Shown here piece after piece: positions 9,400-17,408 of a DNA stretch of 64,000 nt; position 1 is the first letter of the stretch, and every line of letters starts with the position of its first letter. Both the position numbers and the translations under genes were made by a program. Source of the DNA: an uncultured SAR86 cluster bacterium (GTDB taxonomy: Bacteria > Pseudomonadota > Gammaproteobacteria > Magnimaribacterales > Magnimaribacteraceae); the NCBI GenBank assembly GCA_902606175.1, contig CACLEZ010000009.1:1-64000 (forward strand), given 5' to 3'. A model generated the notes under the pieces. It had not been told where the DNA came from. It saw nothing but the letters and a program-made list of their open reading frames with translations, and searched no databases.

Positions 9400-10652
9400 A
9401 ATTTAAAATTTCTTAGCTTTTTCTTGATAAGTTTATTTTTCAAAGAAGCAGTTTGTATTACACCGTCTTCAAATGGTGCCCAAGCCTCACCTTGAATTAA
9501 CGGGCTTAGATAATTTTTACAAGATTGAGTAATACCAAAACCATCTTTTGAAATGAAATTTCTAGGCATCTTCTTCTCTATATTCGCCACTTTGCTCAAT
9601 GCAACTTTTCCAACCTCCCAGGAATAAGGTTTAGTTTTTTTTCTAACTATTATTGGCATAATGGCGTTTTCTCCCGAGGCAGCGTATTCAACAGCTGCTT
9701 TACCTACTGCATATGCATGATCTAAATCTACCTGTGATGAAATATGCCTAGCAGAGCGTTGTAAGTAGTCAGAGACTGCCCAATGATATTTAAAACCTAA
9801 TTTATTGCTTATCATGTCAGCAATACGAGGCGCAACCCCACCAAGTTGTTTATGACCAAATGAGTCCACTGTTCCTGCATCCGCAAGAAATCTTCCATCC
9901 TTATATTTAGCTCCTTCAGAAACAACAATGACGCAATAATCCTCTTTTTTTACCACTTCTTTTACTTTTTTAAGAAATAATTTTTCATTAAAGGTTACCT
10001 CTGGAAGCAAGATGATATGAGGAGCAGAGTTATTTTTTGATTTGGCAAGACCTGCAGAAGCAGCTAACCATCCTGCATGCCTGCCCATAACCTCAAAGAT
10101 AAAAACTTTAGTTGAGCTCTTAGACATACTTTTTACATCTAAAGCCGCTTCTTTAGTTGATGTGGCAATATACTTTGCAACAGATCCAAAACCAGGACAG
10201 TTATCTGTATAGGGCAAATCATTATCTATTGTTTTTGGTATGCCAATACATGTGACGGGAAATCCTGCATCATTTGTGTATTGGGCAATTTTGTTTGAGG
10301 TATCTTGAGAATCACCTCCACCGTTATAAAAAAAGTAACCAATATTATGAGCCTTAAAAACATCAATGAGTCTTTCATATTCTCTTTTGCTTTGATTGAC
10401 GTCTTTAAGTTTATGTCTACAGGAACCAAAAGCACCTCCCGGAGTGTGCATTAATTTTTTGATATCGGAAGAATTTTCCAGACTGGTATCAATTAGTTCT
10501 TCATTGAGTATTCCAATGATTCCATCCTTGCCAGCATAAAGTTTATTAATTTTCTTTGATTTTCTAGAAGTCTCTATTACCGCAGAGGCAGTTGCATTAA
10601 TAACAGAAGTTACCCCTCCTGATTGAGCATAGATTGCATTCTGAGATTTCAT
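9396..10652 (-). CDS. 6-phosphofructokinase, predicted pyrophosphate-dependent
   Basis: A 418-aa PFK-family enzyme phosphorylating fructose 6-phosphate in glycolysis. SGGVTSVINA starts the N-terminal phosphate-binding fold. GGGDSQDT (111-118) has Asp where ATP enzymes have Gly (GGDGS). PKTIDNDL (139-146) has Lys at the position that is Gly in ATP enzymes. Both changes are the recognised signature of PPi-dependent PFK (EC 2.7.1.90), which also works as a reversible gluconeogenic enzyme. VMGRHAGWLA is the sugar-phosphate motif. Length (~420) matches PPi-type group proteins. It converges with the preceding reductase (4-base overlap) and is divergent from mpl. Confidence 0.88.
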   Translation of the reverse strand: MKSQNAIYAQSGGVTSVINATASAVIETSRKSKKINKLYAGKDGIIGILNEELIDTSLENSSDIKKLMHTPGGAFGSCRHKLKDVNQSKREYERLIDVFKAHNIGYFFYNGGGDSQDTSNKIAQYTNDAGFPVTCIGIPKTIDNDLPYTDNCPGFGSVAKYIATSTKEAALDVKSMSKSSTKVFIFEVMGRHAGWLAASAGLAKSKNNSAPHIILLPEVTFNEKLFLKKVKEVVKKEDYCVIVVSEGAKYKDGRFLADAGTVDSFGHKQLGGVAPRIADMISNKLGFKYHWAVSDYLQRSARHISSQVDLDHAYAVGKAAVEYAASGENAIMPIIVRKKTKPYSWEVGKVALSKVANIEKKMPRNFISKDGFGITQSCKNYLSPLIQGEAWAPFEDGVIQTASLKNKLIKKKLRNFKF

Positions 10653-10659
10653 CGTAAGA

Positions 10660-10665
10660 ATAATA
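10660..10665 (-). promoter_or_regulatory. -10 element (TATTAT) of the phosphofructokinase gene
   Basis: On the minus strand TATTAT lies seven bases (tcttacg) before the ATG. No Shine-Dalgarno is visible. It is one of several -10-like hexamers in this window placed so close to the start codon that the transcript would have little or no leader. Confidence 0.45.
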
Positions 10666-10703
10666 CTTTAAAACAAATCTATCTTGTAATCATTCTTGAT
10701 AGT

Positions 10704-10709
10704 TATAAT
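10704..10709 (+). promoter_or_regulatory. -10 element (TATAAT) of mpl
   Basis: A perfect TATAAT, six bases (gaagtc) before the chosen mpl ATG. This spacing is identical to that at the PaaI-like gene and implies a leaderless message. It also supports ATG 10716 as the start, over upstream in-frame Met codons. Confidence 0.55.
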
Positions 10710-10715
10710 GAAGTC

Positions 10716-12065
10716 ATGTCTAAAGAAAGAGTTCACATACTTGGTATTTGTGGAACTTTTATGGGCGGACTTGCCTTGTTGGGGAAAGAGAAAGGTCTAG
10801 AGATTTCTGGATGTGACGAAAATATATATCCTCCTATGTCAGATCATTTGAAGGACATGGGCATAGAAATAATCGAAGGCTATGACTCCTCTGAACTACC
10901 TGTTGCTGATTGCTATGTAATTGGGAATTCAATCTCCAGGGGTAATCCGGCACTGGAATATTTACTCTCTAAAAAGTCTAATCTTATTTCGGGTCCAGAA
11001 TGGCTTTATGATTCGGTTATGAAAGATAAGAAAGTTATCGCAGTATCGGGAACTCATGGAAAAACTACTACTACAGCAATGATCGCTTGGATATTTGAAG
11101 ATAATAATATTGATGTTGGCTACTTGATAGCTGGAAAACCGAAAGACTTTGAAAAATCTGCAAGACTTGGAAGTGAAGATATATTCGTCATTGAGGCTGA
11201 TGAATATGACACAGCATTCTTCGATAAAAGATCAAAATTCATTCATTACAAACCAGATACTTTGGTCTTAAATAACCTAGAATTTGATCATGCAGATATA
11301 TTTCCCGATATAACTTATATCTTTCGAGAATTTCATCACTTACTAAGGACTTTAAAGAAGGAAGCTCAGATTATTTTTCCAAATGATGATTCAAATGTAT
11401 CAAAAGTTCTCGAGATGGGTACCTGGAGTAAATTAATAAGTTATGACGTTAATATTAATCATACAAATTCAGTAATGTTCAATGATGATTCTAAGCAAAC
11501 TACCTATAAAATTGATCAAGAAGAAGGTCGAATAGATTGGGAAATGTTTGGTGAGCACAATGCAAGAAATGCTATGACAGCTGCTTTAGCTGTAAAACAA
11601 TACGGGATTTCGTTGAAAGATTCACTGTCTTCACTAGAAAAGTTTCAAGGTGTTTCAAAGAGACAAGATATTCTTTTGGATACAGAAGACCTTGTGATTA
11701 TAGAGGACTTTGCTCACCATCCAACAGCTATAAAAACAACCCTAGATGGTCTAAGGAAGAAATTTCCCAAAAAACGCTTACTAGCAGCAATTGAATTGAG
11801 ATCAAATACAATGAAATCAGGTTTTCATGATGAGCAATTACTGCATTCAGTTTCTGAAGCTGACCATATATTTTGGAAAGGAGACGATTCTGAACAAGTC
11901 CAAGGACTTATTGATAAGAATCCATCTAAATTTTCTGACATTTGTAATGTAGATAATTTTATAGATGGTATCGATTCGTTATTTATTGCAGGTGATGTTT
12001 TACTTATTATGTCTAACGGAAATTTTGATAACCTCTCCAAAAGACTTTTGAAAAAATATATTTAA
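10716..12065 (+). CDS. mpl: UDP-N-acetylmuramate:L-alanyl-gamma-D-glutamyl-meso-DAP ligase
   Basis: A ~449-aa Mur-ligase-family enzyme of peptidoglycan recycling. It joins recovered murein tripeptide to UDP-MurNAc with ATP. The N-terminus HILGICGTFMGGLALL is characteristic of Mpl rather than MurC, and the ATP loop GTHGKTTT follows (about residues 109-116). Downstream motifs FVIEADEYDTAFFDKRSKF and FAHHPTAI are family hallmarks. The start is set by family alignment and by the TATAAT six bases upstream; the frame is open further 5' but that region overlaps the pfk start. Its stop overlaps the next ATG (TAATG). Confidence 0.93.
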   Translation: MSKERVHILGICGTFMGGLALLGKEKGLEISGCDENIYPPMSDHLKDMGIEIIEGYDSSELPVADCYVIGNSISRGNPALEYLLSKKSNLISGPEWLYDSVMKDKKVIAVSGTHGKTTTTAMIAWIFEDNNIDVGYLIAGKPKDFEKSARLGSEDIFVIEADEYDTAFFDKRSKFIHYKPDTLVLNNLEFDHADIFPDITYIFREFHHLLRTLKKEAQIIFPNDDSNVSKVLEMGTWSKLISYDVNINHTNSVMFNDDSKQTTYKIDQEEGRIDWEMFGEHNARNAMTAALAVKQYGISLKDSLSSLEKFQGVSKRQDILLDTEDLVIIEDFAHHPTAIKTTLDGLRKKFPKKRLLAAIELRSNTMKSGFHDEQLLHSVSEADHIFWKGDDSEQVQGLIDKNPSKFSDICNVDNFIDGIDSLFIAGDVLLIMSNGNFDNLSKRLLKKYI

Positions 12066-12661
12066 TGGAAAAAGAAACCTCTTCAGCTTTGTTTCCTTTG
12101 TCTGTGAACGTTTTACCGGGTGCTTATCTACCCTTGCAGATATTTGAGCCTAGATATATAGATATGGTGAGCGAATGTTTAGCTAATTCTGAAGGTTTTT
12201 GTATTGTCCTTTTTAAAGATGAAGAGAAAGAAGCAAATAATGAATATCTTCCTTATCATAATATTGCTACTTATGTCGAGATAGTTGATTTCAATAAACT
12301 GGAAAATGGTTTACTAGGCATAACGGTTCAGGGTAAATACAAGATCAAGATTGAAGATGTATGGAAACAGCAAGATGAATTACTGCTTGGAAAGATAGAA
12401 AAAATTAACGAAGAAGATGATAATCTTTCAAATGAGCCGGAATACCTAGATCTATGGAATATGGTCAAAGAAATTACAAATCATCCTGAAATTAAGAAGC
12501 TTAACCTGGACCTTGATCTCAATAGCTCTATAAGTGTTTGTTATATCCTAGCGAGTGTACTTCCTCTGAGACCTCAAGAGAAACAAACAATTCTTGAATT
12601 CGAAAACAACCGAGATAAGCTAGATTATTTAAAGGCTTTGATTAAAAGATTAGGTGGTTAA
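12065..12661 (+). CDS. LON-substrate-binding-domain protein (stand-alone)
   Basis: A 198-aa protein consisting of a Lon N-terminal (LON) substrate-binding domain without ATPase or protease parts. LFPLSVNVLPGAYLPLQIFEPRYIDMV spans the typical start (pieces at residues 9-34; the LPLxIFEPRY motif is clear). A helical C-terminal segment ends the protein, as in other stand-alone LON proteins. Translation is coupled to mpl by a TAATG overlap. Role unknown. Such proteins are common in proteobacteria and may bind misfolded protein, by analogy only. Confidence 0.85.
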   Translation: MEKETSSALFPLSVNVLPGAYLPLQIFEPRYIDMVSECLANSEGFCIVLFKDEEKEANNEYLPYHNIATYVEIVDFNKLENGLLGITVQGKYKIKIEDVWKQQDELLLGKIEKINEEDDNLSNEPEYLDLWNMVKEITNHPEIKKLNLDLDLNSSISVCYILASVLPLRPQEKQTILEFENNRDKLDYLKALIKRLGG

Positions 12662-14058
12662 CCTTGCCTCCAGTTTCCATGGAAACCATAAGGAATTCTA
12701 TGGGGTAGCATAGCCTTCGCAAGTGGTCCACTGGAAATATTTTCTGCATCAAAGATCATTAAATCTGAGCGATTCTCCATGCCTAGGTAAGAAAGTGCAA
12801 TTAGATAACCTTCTCCTTCTTTAGAATCCTGATTTTTTGGAACAAATATAGGTTCACCCACGGCATCAAGCTCAGATAGAGTAAAACTATCTTTATGACC
12901 TGTATTATAGTCATAACTAGTTACTGTGTTGAAGCTTACCCCTTTAGGAGAATCGCCATTATTCGAGGCATAATATCCATATCTATACTTCGACATTGTT
13001 TTTCTCTCATCTAACCTCGGAAATTCTCCAATACTTTCGTCGAGATACTGCTTTTTTATTGAACCCGAGTTTGAACTTAAATCAATTTCCCATCTATTCA
13101 GTCTGGCTTCACCTTTTTTAAGATCAGGTCTTGATCCGTCTAAATGAGGAAACATAGGCGCTTCTTCAAATTGCATCATATCAGCAATTATTTTATCCCC
13201 ATCTTCATAGGCATTCATCGGGTGGAAGACAAAACATGGATCACTCTCTATCCACTTTATATCTTCAGTTGAACCATCTCTGGGCATTATGCCTATTTGA
13301 CTCGGGCGATTCACATCCCAAGCAATAGGTGATTTACCGGCTGCTGCTAGATTAAAATCAATAATTAAAGGAAATATCGGGAAAATAATATGTTTGGTGG
13401 TAACAACAAAGTCATGCACCATGCTTGAGTATGGCGTTTTAAACTCTTTGTATGTAGTCATTATCCCTTCGGAGTTCACTACAAAGTAACTCATTTTATT
13501 TACCCCAAAACCATAGCTAAAACCAATCAGCTCTCCAGTTTTTGGGTCGATCTTTGGATGTGCAGTCATAGCTGAGTCCAATTTTCCTTTATAGTTCCAA
13601 GCACCTTTTGATTTCAGGGTTAAAGGGTCAAGTTCAAAGGGTTTATGGCCTTCTTCAAGGGCTAATAGTTTTCCTGAGTGGAAAACTATATTAGTATTTG
13701 CAGTTCCATCTTCACCTTCAAAATTAAATTCTGGATCAGGATCCATGGGATTAAGAGCATTGATGAGTGATCTACCAGCTTTCCTCTCCTGTTTCCACTT
13801 AGAAGTTTGGGCCCATCGGTTTAAATAAGAAATCCTACCATTTTCAAAATGGAAGGCATGGATCATCCCATCGCCTGCAAACCAGTGGTAGTCTCCTCCC
13901 ATGGGTGGAAATTGCGGATCTGGACCATTCCTGTAGTAACTACCAAATAAATCTCTAGGCACCTCTCCCTCAATGATGAGATCTTGAATGTTGCACTCCA
14001 TTCTTAAAGGAGCGTAATTACCTCTTAAATTTGGATGATCTGGATATAAATTTGTCAT
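12658..14058 (-). CDS. Carotenoid cleavage oxygenase (RPE65 family)
   Basis: A 466-aa, seven-bladed-propeller Fe(II) dioxygenase of the carotenoid oxygenase/RPE65 family, which cleaves double bonds in carotenoids, apocarotenoids or stilbene-like compounds. The four iron-binding histidines are visible: His167 (TAHPKIDP), His215 (SMVHDFVVT), His279 (VFHPMNAYE) and His460 (YGFHGNW at the C-terminus). YYRNGPDPQFPP near residue 41 is also typical. No signal peptide. It follows dedA by two bases in the same direction. It is not the unrelated Brp/Blh family that makes retinal for proteorhodopsin. Lignostilbene dioxygenase activity is an alternative. Confidence 0.9.
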   Translation of the reverse strand: MTNLYPDHPNLRGNYAPLRMECNIQDLIIEGEVPRDLFGSYYRNGPDPQFPPMGGDYHWFAGDGMIHAFHFENGRISYLNRWAQTSKWKQERKAGRSLINALNPMDPDPEFNFEGEDGTANTNIVFHSGKLLALEEGHKPFELDPLTLKSKGAWNYKGKLDSAMTAHPKIDPKTGELIGFSYGFGVNKMSYFVVNSEGIMTTYKEFKTPYSSMVHDFVVTTKHIIFPIFPLIIDFNLAAAGKSPIAWDVNRPSQIGIMPRDGSTEDIKWIESDPCFVFHPMNAYEDGDKIIADMMQFEEAPMFPHLDGSRPDLKKGEARLNRWEIDLSSNSGSIKKQYLDESIGEFPRLDERKTMSKYRYGYYASNNGDSPKGVSFNTVTSYDYNTGHKDSFTLSELDAVGEPIFVPKNQDSKEGEGYLIALSYLGMENRSDLMIFDAENISSGPLAKAMLPHRIPYGFHGNWRQG

Positions 14059-14060
14059 AG

Positions 14061-14660
14061 TTATGTATATTTTTTACTAAAGTATCTTATTAACATGAAT
14101 AAAACAACAACCCCAATCAAAATCCAAAGGTAATCAAATAGGTCGATTTTGTCTGAGACTAATGCTTGTGCAGTATAGTAACCGGGTACTGTGTAAACCA
14201 ATGCCCATAAAAAACACGAAAGACTTTCAACTAAGACGAATTTATTGATATTCATGTTTAATGATCCTGATGTAATGGGAAGCAGGGGCCTAATTGGGCC
14301 TATAAACTTTCCTACAAAAAGACCTACCATCCCATACTTTCTAAAGAATGCCTGACCATTTTCAAGAAAATGTGGATATTTTGTAAACGGCCAGATTTTT
14401 CTTAGAGAATTTCTAAGGCTATAGCCCAAAAAGAAACTAGCAATATCTGAAAGAAAGCTAGACACATATGCTAATAAAACTACTTCATAAATACTTATAG
14501 AAGCAGAAGCTAGTCCAGATATCAAAGCAAGTAAAACAACACCAGGAATAATAATTCCTACTAAAGCAAATGATTCTATAAATGAAGCTCCTATAATTCC
14601 TAGGCCAATCCATTGAGGATTGTCTTCAAGCCAAATTATTATTTCGTTAAATTCGAACAT
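14061..14660 (-). CDS. DedA-family membrane protein
   Basis: A ~199-aa polytopic inner-membrane protein of the DedA/SNARE-associated (VTT) family; recent work ties some members to undecaprenyl-phosphate or lipid flipping. The family core is visible: ESFALVGIIIPGVVLL, then FLGYSLRN and GLFVGKFIGPIRPLLPITSG, including the conserved Phe-x-Arg/Gly-Pro stretch, with about five hydrophobic segments. I start at MFEFNEIIIW. A further 51 codons are open upstream but would overlap proA and do not resemble the family. It is probably co-transcribed with the carotenoid oxygenase. Confidence 0.82.
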   Translation of the reverse strand: MFEFNEIIIWLEDNPQWIGLGIIGASFIESFALVGIIIPGVVLLALISGLASASISIYEVVLLAYVSSFLSDIASFFLGYSLRNSLRKIWPFTKYPHFLENGQAFFRKYGMVGLFVGKFIGPIRPLLPITSGSLNMNINKFVLVESLSCFLWALVYTVPGYYTAQALVSDKIDLFDYLWILIGVVVLFMLIRYFSKKYT

Positions 14661-14704
14661 CTTAAGTCTTTGAAAGCATAGATACTTAGGTAGAATATTC
14701 AACA

Positions 14705-15973
14705 ATGACTCAGAGTAAAGAAATAAATACCTATATGAATAGGTTAGGATCTGAAGCAAAAGAAGCTTCTTTGATCTTAGCCCAAGCTTCCCTAGAGCAG
14801 AAAAATGAGGCATTGAGTTGCATTTCAGAACAAATAGAATCTGATAGGGATGAAATATTAAGCATAAATAAAAAAGATTTAGATTTAGCTAAACAAAAAT
14901 CAATAGGATCAGCTCTCATTGATAGATTAGAACTAAATGACAGCAGAATTAATTCTATGATTTCTGGATTGCAGGTTGTTTCTGAGTTACCTGATCCCGT
15001 AGGAGAAATTACAGATTTAGATCCCACGCCTTCGGGAATTGAAGTTAGTAAAATGAGAGTGCCCTTAGGAGTTGTTGGAATAATATATGAATCCAGACCA
15101 AATGTTACTGCAGATGCTGCTGCACTATGTCTTAAATCTGGAAATGCCTGCCTATTAAGAGGAGGATCAGAAGCAATTCTATCTAATAAGATCATCTGGA
15201 ACTGCCTGCAAGAAGGTCTTAAAAAAGCCAGTTTACCTAAGGAGTGTATTCAACTTGTAGAGACTACTGATAGAGAGGCGGTAAAGACTCTATTGCATTT
15301 AGATAATTATTTGGATGTGGTCATTCCCAGAGGAGGCAAAGGTTTGGTTCAACTCATTTCTGATGAATCAAGGGTACCTGTAATAAAACACTTAGATGGA
15401 ATTTGTCACGTGTATATAGACGAGGCATCAGACATAAAGAAGGCTGAAAATATTGCTTTTAATGCAAAGACTTACAGATATGGAATATGCGGTGCTATGG
15501 AAACGCTTTTAGTACATTCGTCGGTAGCATCTTCACTTTTACCTACCTTAAACGATAGATTTTCTTCGGAAGGAGTAGAAGTAAGAGGCTGTCAAAAAAC
15601 TCTTCAAGTAATAAATGTAATTGAAGCTAAAGAAGATGACTGGTTAACAGAATATCTTGCTCCCATACTCTCCATAAAAGTTGTTGAAGATATGAGCGAG
15701 GCCATAGATCATATTCAAAAGTACGGATCACAACATACAGATTCAATAGTCACTGAAGACAAAAATAAAGCTGAATATTTTTTTAAAAACGTAGACTCGA
15801 GTTCTGTCATGCATAACTTGCCGACATGCTGGGCTGATGGGTTTGAGTACGGACTAGGAGCAGAAGTAGGAATTTCTACTGATAAGATTCATGCAAGAGG
15901 TCCCGTGGGCTTAGAGGGATTAACTTCACAAAAGTTTATTGTGAAAGGAAATTCAAACTTACGAGGAGTTTAA
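14705..15973 (+). CDS. proA: Gamma-glutamyl phosphate reductase
   Basis: A 422-aa NADPH-dependent reductase for the second step of proline synthesis, glutamyl-5-phosphate to glutamate semialdehyde. Aldehyde-dehydrogenase-like fold: GVVGIIYESRPNVTADAAAL (about 122-141), LRGGSEA (151-157), VIPRGGKGL (206-214), and catalytic Cys262 in YRYGICGAMET. Length matches ProA. TAGAAT lies 8 bases before the ATG and no Shine-Dalgarno is seen. It leads a nine-gene plus-strand operon. proB is not in this window. Confidence 0.95.
   Translation: MTQSKEINTYMNRLGSEAKEASLILAQASLEQKNEALSCISEQIESDRDEILSINKKDLDLAKQKSIGSALIDRLELNDSRINSMISGLQVVSELPDPVGEITDLDPTPSGIEVSKMRVPLGVVGIIYESRPNVTADAAALCLKSGNACLLRGGSEAILSNKIIWNCLQEGLKKASLPKECIQLVETTDREAVKTLLHLDNYLDVVIPRGGKGLVQLISDESRVPVIKHLDGICHVYIDEASDIKKAENIAFNAKTYRYGICGAMETLLVHSSVASSLLPTLNDRFSSEGVEVRGCQKTLQVINVIEAKEDDWLTEYLAPILSIKVVEDMSEAIDHIQKYGSQHTDSIVTEDKNKAEYFFKNVDSSSVMHNLPTCWADGFEYGLGAEVGISTDKIHARGPVGLEGLTSQKFIVKGNSNLRGV
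15963..15968 (+). promoter_or_regulatory. Shine-Dalgarno GAGGAG defining an unusual nadD start
   Basis: GAGGAG lies inside the last codons of proA, six bases before an ATA codon that opens the nadD frame. There is no ATG, GTG or TTG in that frame between the in-frame stop at 15942 and the conserved NadD N-terminus. This site is therefore the main evidence for ATA initiation. Confidence 0.6.
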
Positions 15974-15974
15974 A

Positions 15975-16616
15975 ATAGCCAACAAAAGACTTATCGGTAT
16001 ATTTGGTGGCACTTTTGATCCTATTCATAAAGGACATGTCCAAGTAATAGAGAACTTTCTTAAGTTAATCGATATAGATGAACTCATTGTTTTACCAAAT
16101 GGTACTCCACCTCACAAAGAGAAAAGAATTAATGAACTCAATAAAATTAAGCTTGTTAATCTTGCTCTAAGTCATATAAATAATTTAATAATTGATGAAA
16201 GAGAGATCTTAAAAAGCAGTCCCTCGTATGCCTACTTAACTTTAAGAGAGATTCAAAAAGAGAATCCAAATGACACTTTAGTATGGATAATGGGGATGGA
16301 CTCTTTTTTGGAGATAGAAACTTGGTATGAGTACAAGAATTTTTTAGAAGAAGTTAATTTATTAATATTGGAAAGACCAGGATATGAGGTAGATGAAACT
16401 TCATTCGTACAAAATTTATTAAAAGCTAAAAGAATTTTAAATTTTCAGGAGTTTAAGGACTCGAAAGGCAAAATTTTCATTTTGCCAATAGATCCTATTG
16501 AAGTTACCTCTACTGAGGTTCGAGAGTTGATAGCTAATAATGAAGATGTATCTGCTTTATTAGACAGCGATGTTTATCAGTTCATAAAAGATCAAAATTT
16601 ATATAAAGAGCAATGA
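15975..16616 (+). CDS. nadD: Nicotinate-nucleotide adenylyltransferase, apparent ATA start
   Basis: A 213-aa enzyme that adenylates nicotinate mononucleotide to deamido-NAD. The nucleotidyltransferase signature GIFGGTFDPIHKGHV is near residues 8-22; PNGTPPHKEK, SPSYAYLTL and WIMGMDSF follow, and STEVRELI closes the fold. Full length equals typical NadD only if translation begins at ATA 15975, preceded by GAGGAG six bases away. The first ATG in frame (16275, in WIMGMDSF) would delete the catalytic half. ATT 15951 is the only other rare start. A sequencing error (ATG to ATA) is possible. It lies just after proA and overlaps rsfS by ATGA. Confidence 0.88.
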   Translation: MANKRLIGIFGGTFDPIHKGHVQVIENFLKLIDIDELIVLPNGTPPHKEKRINELNKIKLVNLALSHINNLIIDEREILKSSPSYAYLTLREIQKENPNDTLVWIMGMDSFLEIETWYEYKNFLEEVNLLILERPGYEVDETSFVQNLLKAKRILNFQEFKDSKGKIFILPIDPIEVTSTEVRELIANNEDVSALLDSDVYQFIKDQNLYKEQ

Positions 16617-16936
16617 CTCAAAAACTCAAAAATAAAATTATCAATTCTTTGGAAGATATCAAAGCAGTAAATCCTATCGCAATAGATGTGACAAGGATTA
16701 GTTCTTTAACAGATTTTATGGTCGTTGCATCAGGAACATCTAATAGACATATAGCGGCTATGAGTGAGCATGTTTTGGAGGACCTAAAAGAAACAAATAT
16801 TTCAGGAATTAAGATTGAAGGACAAGGAGGAGATGATTGGGTTCTCGTTGATGCTGGAGATGTAGTCATTCACCTTATGTCAGAAGATGCTAGAGAGTTT
16901 TATGATCTAGAGAGTTTATGGGATCCTGAACTTTAA
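16613..16936 (+). CDS. rsfS: Ribosomal silencing factor RsfS
   Basis: A 107-aa RsfS/Iojap protein that binds ribosomal protein uL14 and blocks subunit joining when nutrients are low. The core SLTDFMVVASGTSNRHIAAM (about 30-49) and the end region GDDWVLVDAGDVVIHLM followed by FYDLESLWDP are strongly conserved. Length is normal. It overlaps nadD by 4 bases and rlmH by 1 base, the conserved nadD-rsfS-rlmH order. Confidence 0.95.
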   Translation: MTQKLKNKIINSLEDIKAVNPIAIDVTRISSLTDFMVVASGTSNRHIAAMSEHVLEDLKETNISGIKIEGQGGDDWVLVDAGDVVIHLMSEDAREFYDLESLWDPEL

Positions 16937-17403
16937 TGAAAATTAGGTTCATCTCAATAGAATCGAGCCGCCCTGACTGGGCAAAAAAAGCTTTTAGCAC
17001 TTATGAATCTAAATTTAATAAATCAATAAACATTGATTGGCTTGGATTAAAACCAGTCAGCCGTATTGGGAACTATAACGCTCTAGATGTTGTCGAAAAA
17101 GAGAGCAACTTATTACAATCAAAGGTTAAGAAGAATGAATTTGTGATTGCCCTAGACAAAGAAGGAGTTAGCTTGAGTACTGAGAAATTAAGATTTCAGT
17201 TCGATAATTGGATCTCTAGCTCAAAAGACATATCTGTTATCATTGGGGGCCCTGATGGATTAAGTCAAAAACTCATTAAGCAAAGCGACTTTTGTTGGTC
17301 CTTATCCCAATTAACTTTCCCCCATTCTATTGTTCCGGTTATAGTCTTGGAACAAATTTATAGAGTTTGGTCGATGACCCAAAATCATCCTTATCATAAG
17401 TAA
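16936..17403 (+). CDS. rlmH: 23S rRNA pseudouridine1915 N3-methyltransferase
   Basis: A 155-aa SPOUT methyltransferase that methylates pseudouridine 1915 in helix 69 of 23S rRNA. The knot region is visible as FVIALDKEGVSLSTEKL and SVIIGGPDGLSQKL. The conserved C-terminus WSMTQNHPYHK carries the family's His-Pro-Tyr-His tail, which completes the site. The usual LTLPH is LTFPHSIVP here. Start overlaps the rsfS stop (TAATG); six bases separate it from mrdA. Confidence 0.95.
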   Translation: MKIRFISIESSRPDWAKKAFSTYESKFNKSINIDWLGLKPVSRIGNYNALDVVEKESNLLQSKVKKNEFVIALDKEGVSLSTEKLRFQFDNWISSSKDISVIIGGPDGLSQKLIKQSDFCWSLSQLTFPHSIVPVIVLEQIYRVWSMTQNHPYHK

Positions 17404-17408
17404 AAGTA

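Noticed and set aside
10623-10715. Longer mpl start at 10623
   Set aside because: It would overlap the divergent pfk start and add residues before the conserved HILGICG motif; the TATAAT six bases before ATG 10716 favours the shorter form.
12658-14058. Brp/Blh beta-carotene dioxygenase for proteorhodopsin retinal
   Set aside because: The sequence is a propeller-type RPE65 protein with four spaced His ligands, not the membrane-spanning Blh family; no rhodopsin gene is present.
14731-15195. 154-codon minus-strand open frame opposite proA
   Set aside because: It lies entirely antisense to a clear proA and has low-complexity Ser/Leu-rich content typical of shadow frames; no promoter or homology seen.
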